From JACKII01 sp041687435 (GTDB lineage: Bacteria; Pseudomonadota; Alphaproteobacteria; Bin95), in assembly GCA_041687435.1 (NCBI GenBank), contig JAWLBX010000031.1, positions 1 through 36,831 of the forward strand: DNA of 36,831 bases, read 5' to 3'. A model generated the notes under the pieces. That model worked only from the letters and a program-made list of their open reading frames with translations, had not been told where the DNA came from and did not search any database. The position numbers and the translations under genes are program-made. Each line of letters opens with the position of its first letter. Within the stretch, counting starts at the first letter, position 1. Below, in pieces: positions 22,996-31,232 of this stretch.

Positions 22996-24612
22996 TTAAC
23001 TCACCGAAAACTTGCGCGCGTCAAGCTGGCGGTGGAACCAGTATTCGTAGCCGTCGAGGGAGGGCTGCATGGCGGAGTTCAGGCTTGGCTGCCACAACGG
23101 GATGCGCGGCACGTCCTCGAACGCGATGGCGATCAGGCGCTTGATCTTGGGTGCATAGTCCGGATCGTCCGTCGGCATATGCAGCGTCTTGTCCACCAGT
23201 TGCGCCACCTCCGGGTTGTCGTAGTTGGAGGAATTGAACAGGTGGCCCTTGATGTAGGCCCAGAAGAAGTAATAGTCGGGGTAGTTCAGCCAGCCGCCGA
23301 AATTCTCCAGGTGCAGCGGCAGCCGCTTCTCGACCAGGGCCGCCGTGCGCCAGTTGGCGCCGGGGATTTTGTCGACGCTCGTCTCGATCCCGATCTTGGC
23401 TAGGTTCTCCTGGATCATCAGCGCGGCCGGCTCCATCCATGCGGCGAGCGACAGGTCGATGGACAGGGTGGTTTTGATGCCGTCCTTGTGTGCGCTCTCT
23501 GCCATCAGATCCCGCGCCCGGTCCAGGTCGGTGCTGTACGGGAAGGGCTGCGGCCAGGCGATATCCTCAGGCAGCGCCGATTCCGCGCCCCACATCGGCA
23601 CGCCCTGGCCATAGGCGGCGGTCTGGAAAATGTCCGCATACGGCACGGCATAGGCGATGGCCTGGCGCACCTTCTTGTCCTGGAACGGCTCGAAAGCCAG
23701 GTTCGGGCAGAGGCAATAGATGCAGTTTTCGATCGGCGTGCCGACGACCGTCAGATTCTCCTTCGCCGCCAGCTCCCGCGCATCCTTGTCTGGAATGCCG
23801 AAGGCCAGGTGCACGTCGCCGCGCTCGACGAGCGCCCGGCTGGTCGCCTGCGACGGCACCTCCCGCACCACGACGCGCTGCACGCCAGGCAGCGGCCCGC
23901 TCGTCCACTTGTCGTTGCGCTGATAGACGAACTGTTGGCCTGGGTCCCACCGGGCAATGGTGAAGGCGCCGCTGCCGGCGGTGTTGCGGTGCAGGTACTC
24001 GGTCGCCCAGGGGTCTTCCGTCGTGGCGTTCGCCTTCGCGACCTTGGAATTGATGATCATCGGCACCGGGACCGCCAGATCGGGCAGGGTCAGCTTCGAG
24101 GGGCGGATGAAGTCGATGCGGAAGGTCTTGTCATCGACCACGACGAACTGTTCCGGCTTTTCCAGCGAGCCCGCCTTCATCTGCACCGCCGGGAAGCCGC
24201 CGAGCGACACCGCGCGGTCCAGCGACCATTTCACGTCCGCTGCGGTGACAGGCGAGCCGTCGGCGAACACGGCGTTGTCGCGCAGCCTGAAGGTCATGGA
24301 CATGCCGTCTTCGGCCAATTCCCAGCTTTCGGCCAGGTCCGGCTCGATCACGCTGTAGTCGTAGGAGAGCGAGCCATCCGGCATGGTCTTGGTGCCGAAC
24401 GACACCAGCCGGTCATAGCAGTTCACCGCGATCTGGTAGCTGGGCCGGTTGGTTCCGGAACGGTGCAGGTCCAGCGAATTGATGGTTTGGCTGATCGCCA
24501 CCACCGCCACGCCGCCAGGCGCTGCCGATGCGGGCATGACTTTCAGGAATGGCAGCATCGCCGCGCCGATAGCAGCGGCGCCTGTGCCTTTGAGAAAACT
24601 GCGGCGGTCCAT
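22996..24612 (-). CDS. ABC transporter substrate-binding protein, family 5 (DppA/OppA type), Tat-exported
   Basis: A 538-residue periplasmic protein. The N-terminus MDRRSFLKGTGAAAIGAAML is a Tat signal (RRSFLK), with cleavage likely near MPASAAPG. Family-5 blocks include DLAESWELAEDGMSMTFRLRDNAVFADGSPVTAADVKWSLDRA and the later KVRQAIAYAVPYADI. Family 5 binds peptides but also nickel, haem, sugars and opines, so the ligand cannot be inferred from the fold. The start is supported by GGAG within CAGGAGACAGGAACC upstream. It is the first gene of the importer/allophanate hydrolase operon and is divergent from a LysR gene. Confidence 0.92.
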   Translation of the reverse strand: MDRRSFLKGTGAAAIGAAMLPFLKVMPASAAPGGVAVVAISQTINSLDLHRSGTNRPSYQIAVNCYDRLVSFGTKTMPDGSLSYDYSVIEPDLAESWELAEDGMSMTFRLRDNAVFADGSPVTAADVKWSLDRAVSLGGFPAVQMKAGSLEKPEQFVVVDDKTFRIDFIRPSKLTLPDLAVPVPMIINSKVAKANATTEDPWATEYLHRNTAGSGAFTIARWDPGQQFVYQRNDKWTSGPLPGVQRVVVREVPSQATSRALVERGDVHLAFGIPDKDARELAAKENLTVVGTPIENCIYCLCPNLAFEPFQDKKVRQAIAYAVPYADIFQTAAYGQGVPMWGAESALPEDIAWPQPFPYSTDLDRARDLMAESAHKDGIKTTLSIDLSLAAWMEPAALMIQENLAKIGIETSVDKIPGANWRTAALVEKRLPLHLENFGGWLNYPDYYFFWAYIKGHLFNSSNYDNPEVAQLVDKTLHMPTDDPDYAPKIKRLIAIAFEDVPRIPLWQPSLNSAMQPSLDGYEYWFHRQLDARKFSVS

Positions 24613-24692
24613 GGTTCCTGTCTCCTGCTTGCCGGACGGGCGGGTTTAAGCCTCGGTGCTGTGGAAGGTAGCCATGGAAAGTGGTGCAGTCG

Positions 24693-24712
24693 TCTGCTAA
24701 GAAATCAGCAGA
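24693..24712. promoter_or_regulatory. Candidate LysR operator between the importer operon and lysR
   Basis: The 138-bp divergent region contains a perfect inverted repeat with 6-bp arms, TCTGCT (24693-24698) and AGCAGA (24707-24712), separated by 8 bp that are AT-rich. LysR-type regulators commonly bind such interrupted dyads in divergent promoters. An AT-rich stretch (24719-24734) follows toward lysR. No other comparable dyad was seen in this region. Confidence 0.5.
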
Positions 24713-24750
24713 GCGATGCATTTTATTCATCACTATGGCGAGGCGTGCCT

Positions 24751-25653
24751 GTGCCCCAACTCAAACCGCTGACCTATCTGATCGAAGTCGCCAGGATCGG
24801 GTCGATCCGCAAGGCGGCGGAGGCGCTGGCGATCACGCCATCTGCGCTGAACCGGCGGATTCTGGCGCTGGAGGAGGAACTGGGAGCGCCGATTTTCGAG
24901 CGGCTGCCCCGTGGGGTGCGGCTGAACACGGCCGGCGAATTGCTGATCCACCATATCCGCACCCAGGCGTCGGATATGGACCGGGTGCGCTCGCAAATTG
25001 CCGACTTGGCGGGGGTGCGGCGCGGCCATGTGGCGATTGCGTGCAGCCAGGCGCTGCTGCCCTATTTCCTCCCCAGGCAGATTCAGCAGTACCGGACAGA
25101 CCATCCGGCGGTCAGTTTCAGTGTACACTTGCGCGACCGTGAGGCGGCGGAGCGTGCATTGGTGGAGCACGAGGCCGATCTGGCGTTGGTGTTCGAGCCG
25201 ACCCGCTTTGCCGATTTTCACACGATCCTGACCGTCCGCCAGCCGGTTTGTGCGGTCATGGCGGCCGATCATCCGTTGGCGGGGCAGGAAAGCGTGCGGT
25301 TGCGGGAATGCCAGCAGTTTCCGCTGGCATTGCCTCTGGCGCCTTATGGCGTGCGTTACCTGCTGGATTCCAGTGCGGCCCGGCTTGGTACCCGGCTGGA
25401 ACCGCTGATCCAGTCCGACAGTTTTGAATTCCTGGTCGCCTGCGGCGGGGCCGCCGATATCATCGCTTTCCAAATCCCCATCGGACTGCCGGAGCAGTCT
25501 CCGGGCCGGGTTAGCGTACCGCTCGACAGCCGCGATGTGCCGCCAGGACTGCTCTATCTGGGGCATCTGCGCGACCGCACCCTGCCGGTGGCTGCCGCCC
25601 GATTTGCCGATCAACTCGCAACCACTTTCGTGGCCGCTTATGATTACAACTAG
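24751..25653 (+). CDS. LysR-family transcriptional regulator of the importer/allophanate operon
   Basis: A 300-residue regulator. The N-terminal winged helix-turn-helix reads LTYLIEVARIGSIRKAAEALAITPSALNRRILALEEELGAPIFERLPRGVRLNTAG, followed by the effector-binding domain to the C-terminus. The frame is open far upstream but overlaps the binding-protein gene there. I choose the GTG at 24751 (VPQLKPLTYL), with GGCGAGG ending 7 bases upstream; a GTG at 24745 is an alternative. It is divergent from the ABC/AtzF operon, which it probably controls. AtzR, the LysR regulator of the Pseudomonas atzDEF genes, is a known precedent for this pairing. Confidence 0.88.
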   Translation: MPQLKPLTYLIEVARIGSIRKAAEALAITPSALNRRILALEEELGAPIFERLPRGVRLNTAGELLIHHIRTQASDMDRVRSQIADLAGVRRGHVAIACSQALLPYFLPRQIQQYRTDHPAVSFSVHLRDREAAERALVEHEADLALVFEPTRFADFHTILTVRQPVCAVMAADHPLAGQESVRLRECQQFPLALPLAPYGVRYLLDSSAARLGTRLEPLIQSDSFEFLVACGGAADIIAFQIPIGLPEQSPGRVSVPLDSRDVPPGLLYLGHLRDRTLPVAAARFADQLATTFVAAYDYN

Positions 25654-25685
25654 CCGGGCGGTGGCGGCGGCCGCTGGCGCAGGGT

Positions 25686-26828
25686 TCAGCTTTTGCGCTG
25701 TGGCAACTGCACGACGGCGGAACCCATGGCCGAAAGTTCGCCATCCTGGTTTTCGGCCCGCTGCGAGATCTCGACCAACGCCTTGCCGTCTTCAATGAAT
25801 TTGCGGACGACTTGGCCGTGGATCAGCAGAATATCCCCCTCCGGGTTGTGCCTGCGCACCTGGCATTTCGCCTTGAACAGGAAGCCATCGTCGCCCATCC
25901 AGTTGGTGACCTGGTGGGTCAGCCAGGAACAGCGTTCGGGGCCGTAGTCATATGCGCCGGGCGCGCCGACTTTCAGGGCGAATTCCTCCTCCCAATGGAC
26001 CCGTTCCGGGCAATCGGGGATGCCGCGGCGGTTCGGAATGCCAAGGCCCGGGTGTTTTGACTGCTGCTGCCAGGCCAGCTTGTTGGCGCGGATATACAGG
26101 CCGCCCCAGCCCTGGGCATAGGCGATGAAGCCGGTGACCGTCATCGGCCCTTTGACCATGGTCGGCAGGTCCTCGCCCTCGCGCACGTCTTCCCAGTACA
26201 GCGTGTCGGCGCCGCGGATTTTCTCCTGCTCGTAATAGCGGTTGTAGGAATCCAGTTCTTCCTGGGTGTAGGTCCGCAGCGGGCGGGACCGTACGTCGCT
26301 GTATTTCGTGCCCTTTTCCCGCGCATGGTCGCGATCGGTGCGGAAACACCAGCTGTCTGCCTCGGCCAGCAGGTCGCCGTCGGTGTTGTAAAAGTTTACA
26401 TGATAAATCTGTTGAATCGCCTTGCCGGCAAAGCGGGTATCGTGTTCGACCAAATCCTTCAGCCAGGCTTCGGTCTGTATTTCGGTATTGCGGGCGATCG
26501 GCTTGTGCCACGTCCAGTCCGCCCCCGACCACATGGCGTGCACGCCGGGCAGGCCGCCGACATAGCCGGAAATGATACGGCTGGTTGCGAACAGAAAGCT
26601 GGGCAGGGCGATCACGTCGCCATACTTGGTCTGTCTTGCATAGGCGGGGTCGCACCAGAGCGGGTTGTCGTCGCCGATGCCGTGGGCGTAGTGGCGGATG
26701 TTGTCCCGGGTTGCCTCATAGCACCAGGGCTCGACCGTCCTCTCGATCTTGATGCCGATGCGCTCGCGCAGCGCGGCGACGCCCTCTTCGGTGATTTTGG
26801 GAAAGCGGTCTTGGTTGCTGGCGCTCAT
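25686..26828 (-). CDS. Two-domain MaoC/FAS1-like acyl dehydratase
   Basis: A 380-residue double hot-dog protein. The N-terminal half (about 20-170) is the FAS1-like dehydratase domain, with YAHGIGDDNPLWCDPAYARQTKYGDVIALPSFL, the region that carries the hydratase acid/His motif in relatives. The C-terminal half (about 215-375) ends with KCQVRRHNPEGDILLIHGQVVRK. Enzymes of this family hydrate or dehydrate acyl-CoA thioesters. The open frame continues upstream to 27110 inside the neighbouring gene; I choose the ATG at 26828 (MSASNQDRF), which has GGAG six bases upstream. It follows the acyl-CoA synthetase by 31 bp, so a two-gene operon is likely. Confidence 0.82.
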   Translation of the reverse strand: MSASNQDRFPKITEEGVAALRERIGIKIERTVEPWCYEATRDNIRHYAHGIGDDNPLWCDPAYARQTKYGDVIALPSFLFATSRIISGYVGGLPGVHAMWSGADWTWHKPIARNTEIQTEAWLKDLVEHDTRFAGKAIQQIYHVNFYNTDGDLLAEADSWCFRTDRDHAREKGTKYSDVRSRPLRTYTQEELDSYNRYYEQEKIRGADTLYWEDVREGEDLPTMVKGPMTVTGFIAYAQGWGGLYIRANKLAWQQQSKHPGLGIPNRRGIPDCPERVHWEEEFALKVGAPGAYDYGPERCSWLTHQVTNWMGDDGFLFKAKCQVRRHNPEGDILLIHGQVVRKFIEDGKALVEISQRAENQDGELSAMGSAVVQLPQRKS

Positions 26829-26859
26829 TCTGGACTCCATGGCTTGCATTGGCTTTCGG

Positions 26860-28413
26860 TCAGGCTGCGCCAATTGCGGCGATGGCATCGCGCAACGCCT
26901 TGCGGTTGACCTTGCCGGCTGGCGTTTTGGGCAATGTGGCAACGAATTCGATCTGGCGCGGGTATTCGTGCCGGCTGAGATTGGCGCGGACCAGTTCCTG
27001 AATTTCTCCGGCCAGCCCGCTGTTGCCCTCGCGCTTCGGCACGACATAGGCGCGCACGATCTGGCCGCGGGTTTCGTCCGGCACGCCGATCGCGGCGGCT
27101 TCCGCGACATCCGGGTGTTTCAGGATTGCGTTCTCGATCTCGACTGCGCTCATGGTCCAGCCGGCAGAGATGATCACGTCATCGGCCCGGCCGGCATGGT
27201 AGAAATAGCCATCGGCATCGGTGCGGCCCAGGTCCTTGGTCGGGAACCAGCCGTTGTGGCGGCGCACGACCAATTCGCCGATGGTTTCCGGCGGCAATTG
27301 CACTCCGTTCGGGCCATGCACCGCGACCTCGACCCCCGGCACGGGCTTGCCAAGCGAGCCGTCGCGCACCTCGAAATCGTCCGCTCCCGGATAGTTTGCC
27401 AGGATGACGCCAACCTCGGTTGTGCCGTACATGCTGCAAACCTTGGTGCCGAACAGTGCTTCGGTGAAGGCTGCGGTTTCGCTGTCGATGGGCTCGCCCG
27501 TGAACGAGAGCTTCTTGATCCGGTAGGAAAAGTTCTGCGCCTTGCCGCAATTTCGGATCATTCGGTAGTGGGTTGCGGCGGCGGAAAGGTTGGTGATGCC
27601 GAACGCGTCCAGCGCCAGCAGCAGACGCTCGGCGTCGAACTTGCCGCTGAACGTGCCTGTGGAAACGCCAAGGGCGAGCGGGGCCAGCGTTCCATGCCAT
27701 AAACCGTGCCCCCAGGCGGGCGAGGACGGACAGAAAAACCGGTCGCCGGGGCGGATGCCGGTGGCATACAGCGCGGCGATCATCAATGTCACGATAGAGC
27801 GGTGCGTGTGCCGCACGGCATCCGGCAGAAGGCGCGTCGTGCCGGATGTGTATTGCAGGACCGCCAGGTCGTTGCCGGCGGTTTGCCATTGGAACTGCGC
27901 TGCGAAGCGTTCCAAGCCCTGCAGAAAGGCATCGTCCGCGACGACAACATCCGGCCCGCCGGCGTAGCGGGCCTCGCCGGCTTTCTCCGCGTTTGTCACC
28001 AGCAGCTTCGGCCGGCAATCGTCGGCGCGCAGCCGTATGCCATCGGTGCCGAACAGGGTGAACATCGGCACGGCTACGGCGCCGGCTTTCATGGCGCCGA
28101 ACAGGGCGGCATAGAATGCCAGCGACGGCTCCAGCATGATGGCGACGCGGTCGCCGGGCGCGATGCCCCGCGCTTGCAGATAATGGGCAAAGCGGGCGGA
28201 GGCGGCGGAAAGTTCGGCGAAACCGATGATTTCGCTCGACCCATCCGCCCGTGCGATGCTGAGGGCGGGGCGGTCGGCGCCGGCATGCCGGTCGATGCAT
28301 TCATGCGCGATGTTCAGCCGTTCGCGCGACCCATCGAACAAATCCCAAAGCGCCTGGCTGGAGAAATGCGCCTGCGCGTCTCTGTACGATGTGTAGTTGG
28401 TCAGCCTGGCCAC
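26860..28413 (-). CDS. AMP-dependent acyl-CoA synthetase with altered nucleotide loop
   Basis: A 517-residue ANL-family ligase with a GTG start, supported by GGGAGGG upstream. The A5 motif (MYGTTEVG), the A7/A8 region (WFPTKDLGRTDADGYFYHAGRADD) and the C-terminal catalytic lysine (LPKTPAGKVNRK, K501) are normal. The A3 phosphate-binding loop is not: TSGTT (189-193) is followed by RLLPDAV instead of GxPKG, losing the invariant Gly and Lys. Such changes may mark a subfamily rather than inactivation, since all later motifs are intact. It is the first gene of a pair with the dehydratase and is divergent from the IclR gene. The substrate could be an aromatic or branched acid; unknown. Confidence 0.82.
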   Translation of the reverse strand: MARLTNYTSYRDAQAHFSSQALWDLFDGSRERLNIAHECIDRHAGADRPALSIARADGSSEIIGFAELSAASARFAHYLQARGIAPGDRVAIMLEPSLAFYAALFGAMKAGAVAVPMFTLFGTDGIRLRADDCRPKLLVTNAEKAGEARYAGGPDVVVADDAFLQGLERFAAQFQWQTAGNDLAVLQYTSGTTRLLPDAVRHTHRSIVTLMIAALYATGIRPGDRFFCPSSPAWGHGLWHGTLAPLALGVSTGTFSGKFDAERLLLALDAFGITNLSAAATHYRMIRNCGKAQNFSYRIKKLSFTGEPIDSETAAFTEALFGTKVCSMYGTTEVGVILANYPGADDFEVRDGSLGKPVPGVEVAVHGPNGVQLPPETIGELVVRRHNGWFPTKDLGRTDADGYFYHAGRADDVIISAGWTMSAVEIENAILKHPDVAEAAAIGVPDETRGQIVRAYVVPKREGNSGLAGEIQELVRANLSRHEYPRQIEFVATLPKTPAGKVNRKALRDAIAAIGAA

Positions 28414-28462
28414 GGCCTGTCCCTCCCTGGAAGTGGCCGGAGAAATTTACGGCACTGCCAAT

Positions 28463-28477
28463 TTTATTGTCAATAAA
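28463..28477. promoter_or_regulatory. Palindrome 1, candidate IclR operator
   Basis: A perfect palindrome with one central base, TTTATTG-T-CAATAAA, lies in the 110-bp divergent promoter region. It overlaps the -35-like TTGTCA of the iclR promoter. Confidence 0.5.
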
Positions 28478-28496
28478 CAGTTTTGTTGTCTATATA
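28467..28496 (+). promoter_or_regulatory. Candidate iclR promoter
   Basis: TTGTCA (28467-28472) and TATATA (28491-28496) are spaced 18 bp apart. A start a few bases downstream would leave a short leader before the ATG at 28524. Both boxes are embedded in the two palindromes, which fits autoregulation. Confidence 0.5.
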
Positions 28497-28504
28497 CAAC
28501 AAAA
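28481..28504. promoter_or_regulatory. Palindrome 2, candidate IclR operator
   Basis: A perfect inverted repeat with 9-bp arms, TTTTGTTGT (28481-28489) and ACAACAAAA (28496-28504), flanks CTATAT, which contains the -10 box of the iclR promoter. It is AT-rich and strikingly symmetric for this GC-rich genome. Binding here would block the iclR promoter and probably also the divergent promoter. Confidence 0.6.
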
Positions 28505-28523
28505 TCACGATACGGAGCCCGGA

Positions 28524-29303
28524 ATGACAAAGCGAACGGATGCAGATGCGGCCCATCGCCGGGTGCCGGCCGTGACACGGGCGATTGCGATCCTGCGGCG
28601 ACTGGGAGCATCGGCAGAGCCGCTGGGCGTCAACCAGATCGCGCGGGATCTGGGGTTGGTTCCCAGCACCTGCCTGCACATTCTGCGCGTGCTGGTGGCG
28701 GAAGGACTGGTGGAATTCGACCCGGCAGCGAAACGTTATGTCATCGGCGCGGGCATTCTGCCCATTGCCCGCAGCGCCATTCAGCGCAACACCTTCGCAA
28801 CCCTGGCCCAGCCGATCTTGGTCCAGTTGTCGGAACGGTTAGAGGCAACAACCCTGGCAACGCAGTTGTTGACGGTGCAGCAGATGGTGGTGGTCGCGCT
28901 GTCACACGCCAAACTGCCGTTCCGCCTGTCTGCCGAACTCGGCAGCCGGTTTCCCGACCTGATCAGTGCGACGGGCCGCTGCGTCGCTGCCTTCAATGGC
29001 TTGGACGCGCGGACGCTGCGGCAGCGGTTTCGGGAACTGAAATGGGAAAACCCGCCGGCGTTCGAAACATGGCTCGATCAGGTCGCACAAGCCCGCCGCG
29101 ACGGTTTCGGCGTTGACCGTGGCGACTATATCGGCGGCGTGACGATCGTCGCCGTCCCCCTGTTCGATGCGCACGGCATCATGACTCGGGGGTTGGTTGC
29201 GGTTGGCATCTCGGAGAAGATGGAGGCGGTCGGCGTCCCGCATATCGCCCGCGAACTTCTTGCCAAGCGGGACGAACTCAGCGCGCTCATGGTTGGGGAG
29301 TAG
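28524..29303 (+). CDS. IclR-family transcriptional regulator
   Basis: A 259-residue regulator with an N-terminal winged helix-turn-helix (VTRAIAILRRLGASAEPLGVNQIARDLGLVPSTCLHILRVLVAEGLVEFD) and a C-terminal effector domain with the family pattern SATGRCVAAFNG and DRGDYIGGVTIVAVPLFD. The start is the ATG at 28524, with GGAG six bases upstream. It is divergent from the synthetase/dehydratase pair and most likely regulates that pair and itself through the two palindromes at 28463-28504. The inducer is unknown. Confidence 0.9.
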   Translation: MTKRTDADAAHRRVPAVTRAIAILRRLGASAEPLGVNQIARDLGLVPSTCLHILRVLVAEGLVEFDPAAKRYVIGAGILPIARSAIQRNTFATLAQPILVQLSERLEATTLATQLLTVQQMVVVALSHAKLPFRLSAELGSRFPDLISATGRCVAAFNGLDARTLRQRFRELKWENPPAFETWLDQVAQARRDGFGVDRGDYIGGVTIVAVPLFDAHGIMTRGLVAVGISEKMEAVGVPHIARELLAKRDELSALMVGE

Positions 29304-29338
29304 CGCGGCGGACGCTGGCGGAGCGGGGCGAGGCCGGG

Positions 29339-30238
29339 TCAAATGCGCAATTCGGCCAGCCTTTGCGCATTTTCCGGCGCGCGGTCGATATCTTGCCAGG
29401 GGTCCGGCATCTGGGCCAGGCGGCGGAAGATGTTCGCGATGGTGTATTTCTGCGGCCCCATGTCGGACGCCAGCGCTTCGTCCCATCGCAAGGGGGTGGC
29501 AATCGGGGCTCCCGTCCGCGCACGCACGGCATAGGGCGCAACCGCGGTCTGGCCGTAGGCGGTGCGGAAGGTATCGATCAGAACCCGGTCGCCACGTTTT
29601 GCCTTACGCTGTTCGACCGTTGCGATATCCGGCAGGTCGTCAGCAATGTTTTGGGCAAAGTTGCGCACGAACCCGCGCAGCGCCTCGAAGCCGGCCGATT
29701 GGTCCAACGGCAGCACTATATGCAGGCCGCGCGAGCCGGTGGTCTGCACGAAACTTGTCAGCTTGTGGCGGTCGAGCCCGGCTTTTACCGCGCGGGCGAC
29801 CGCCTGCACCTTGGCAAAGTCCTCATCGGATGGGTCCAGGTCGAAAACCAGGCGGTCGGGTTTGTCCGGATTGTCCGCACGTGCCACTGCCAAATGCGGC
29901 GTGATGCAACCCTGATCCGCGAGATAGACGAGCGTGGCGGCGGATGTGACCAGCACATGGCGGACCGTGCCGCCTTCCTTCGGCACCTCCACCCATTTGA
30001 TCCAGTCCGGGAAATGGTCCGGGATGTTCTTGTGGAAAAAGCCGCTTTTGGCGATGCCGTCGGGAAAACGCTGCATGGTCACCGGGCGGCCGCGGTAGTG
30101 CGGCAGCGTCACCTTTGCGATGCGGCAGTAATATTCGGCAAGGTCCGCCTTGGTGATGCCATCGTCCGGAAACAGAACCTTGTCCGCATTCGAAACCGCG
30201 ATCCGGTGGCCGTCAACGGTGAAGGTGCGGGTGGTCAT
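29339..30238 (-). CDS. ligD: LigD-type polymerase/primase (POL) domain protein, separate gene
   Basis: A 299-residue protein equal to the polymerase domain of bacterial non-homologous end joining LigD, which fills or extends DNA ends, often with ribonucleotides. Motifs include LFPDDGITKADLAEYY, the metal-binding FDLDPSDED and TTGSRGLHIVLPL, in the usual order. I choose the ATG at 30238 (MTTRTFTVDGHRI), which overlaps the ligase gene by 26 bp. Further upstream the frame is a shadow of the ligase. It is the third of three consecutive genes (phosphoesterase, ligase, polymerase) that in Pseudomonas are domains of one LigD protein. Confidence 0.9.
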   Translation of the reverse strand: MTTRTFTVDGHRIAVSNADKVLFPDDGITKADLAEYYCRIAKVTLPHYRGRPVTMQRFPDGIAKSGFFHKNIPDHFPDWIKWVEVPKEGGTVRHVLVTSAATLVYLADQGCITPHLAVARADNPDKPDRLVFDLDPSDEDFAKVQAVARAVKAGLDRHKLTSFVQTTGSRGLHIVLPLDQSAGFEALRGFVRNFAQNIADDLPDIATVEQRKAKRGDRVLIDTFRTAYGQTAVAPYAVRARTGAPIATPLRWDEALASDMGPQKYTIANIFRRLAQMPDPWQDIDRAPENAQRLAELRI

Positions 30239-31229
30239 GCCGGTTCTCCTCTCGCACGATATCCTTGGCCGCCTTGTCGCGCCGCAAGCCCAGGAACCGC
30301 GGGTGCCGAAGCTTGCCGTCCCTGGTCCATTCGGTAAATCCGATTTCGGCCACCAGATCGGGCCGCACCCATATGGCACCGGCCTCGTCCGGGCCGGGCT
30401 TGAACGGTGCTTCGTCCTGACGGCGGCGGTCCAGGCATTGCCGGAAATTCTTGAGAAAATCCGTATCGAAGCCGGTACCCACCTTGCCCGCATACCGCAA
30501 TGCATCGCCATCATAATATCCGACCAGCAAGGCGCCGAACCCGTGGCGGCTGCCTTTCGGGCGGGTGAAGCCGCCGATCACCAGTTCCTGCCCTTTCGCG
30601 CATTTGAATTTCAGCCAATCGCGCGAGCGGCCATGCCGGTAGGGTGCGTCGGCCCGTTTGGCAATGATGCCTTCCCAGCCTTTCTCGCAGGCTTCCTTGA
30701 AAAAAGCCTCGCCCGCTTCGTTGCGGTGTGCCGCCAGCCGTACAGGGGCGCGAAACGTTATGGCGCGCTTCAGCAGCGCCTTGCGCCGGCGCAGCGGCAG
30801 CTGGGTGATATCCCAACCGCCGGCATGCATCAGGTCAAACAGGTAAAGATAGATCCCAATCCCGCTGGCCCGCGCCTTGTCCGGATCGCGGATCTGCATC
30901 CGCCCCTGCAAGCGGGAAAAACTCGTGCGCCCGCCCTCGAACGCCACCACTTCGCCATCGGCAACAAAATCGTCCAGCGGCTGCCTGGCCAGTGCCTCCA
31001 CAAGCTCCGGATAGGTATCGTTCACGCATTTCCTGTTTCGGGTGAGCAGTCGGACCCGGCTTCCGGCGCGGAATACCAGCACCCGCTCCCCATCAAGTTT
31101 CCGCTCATAAAGCCAGCCGGGGTCGGAGAAACGTTCGTCGGTGAGGGTTGCCAGCATGGGCGGGCACCAATCCGGCGGTTCCGAAGCCTTGGCCCCTTCT
31201 GCATCCAGGTTTGGCGGCAGGCGGGGCAT
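30213..31229 (-). CDS. ATP-dependent DNA ligase (LigD ligase domain), separate gene
   Basis: A 338-residue ligase. The adenylated lysine is K44 in ERKLDGERV. Further nucleotidyltransferase motifs are FVADGEVVAFEG, YLYLFDLMHAGG, EGIIAKR and DWLKFKC, and the C-terminal OB-fold has WVRPDLVAEIGFTEWTRDGKLRHPRFLGLR. The protein ends shortly after the OB fold, with no fused polymerase. It begins 3 bp after the phosphoesterase stop and overlaps the polymerase gene, so the three products are probably made together and assemble as a complex. It seals breaks in end joining; a Ku gene, the normal partner, is not in the window. Confidence 0.92.
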   Translation of the reverse strand: MPRLPPNLDAEGAKASEPPDWCPPMLATLTDERFSDPGWLYERKLDGERVLVFRAGSRVRLLTRNRKCVNDTYPELVEALARQPLDDFVADGEVVAFEGGRTSFSRLQGRMQIRDPDKARASGIGIYLYLFDLMHAGGWDITQLPLRRRKALLKRAITFRAPVRLAAHRNEAGEAFFKEACEKGWEGIIAKRADAPYRHGRSRDWLKFKCAKGQELVIGGFTRPKGSRHGFGALLVGYYDGDALRYAGKVGTGFDTDFLKNFRQCLDRRRQDEAPFKPGPDEAGAIWVRPDLVAEIGFTEWTRDGKLRHPRFLGLRRDKAAKDIVREENRHDHPHLHR

Positions 31230-31232
31230 TGC

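Noticed and set aside
28467..28504. Phage-like or CRISPR-like repeat
   Set aside because: Only two different palindromes, no spacers; an operator explanation is simpler.
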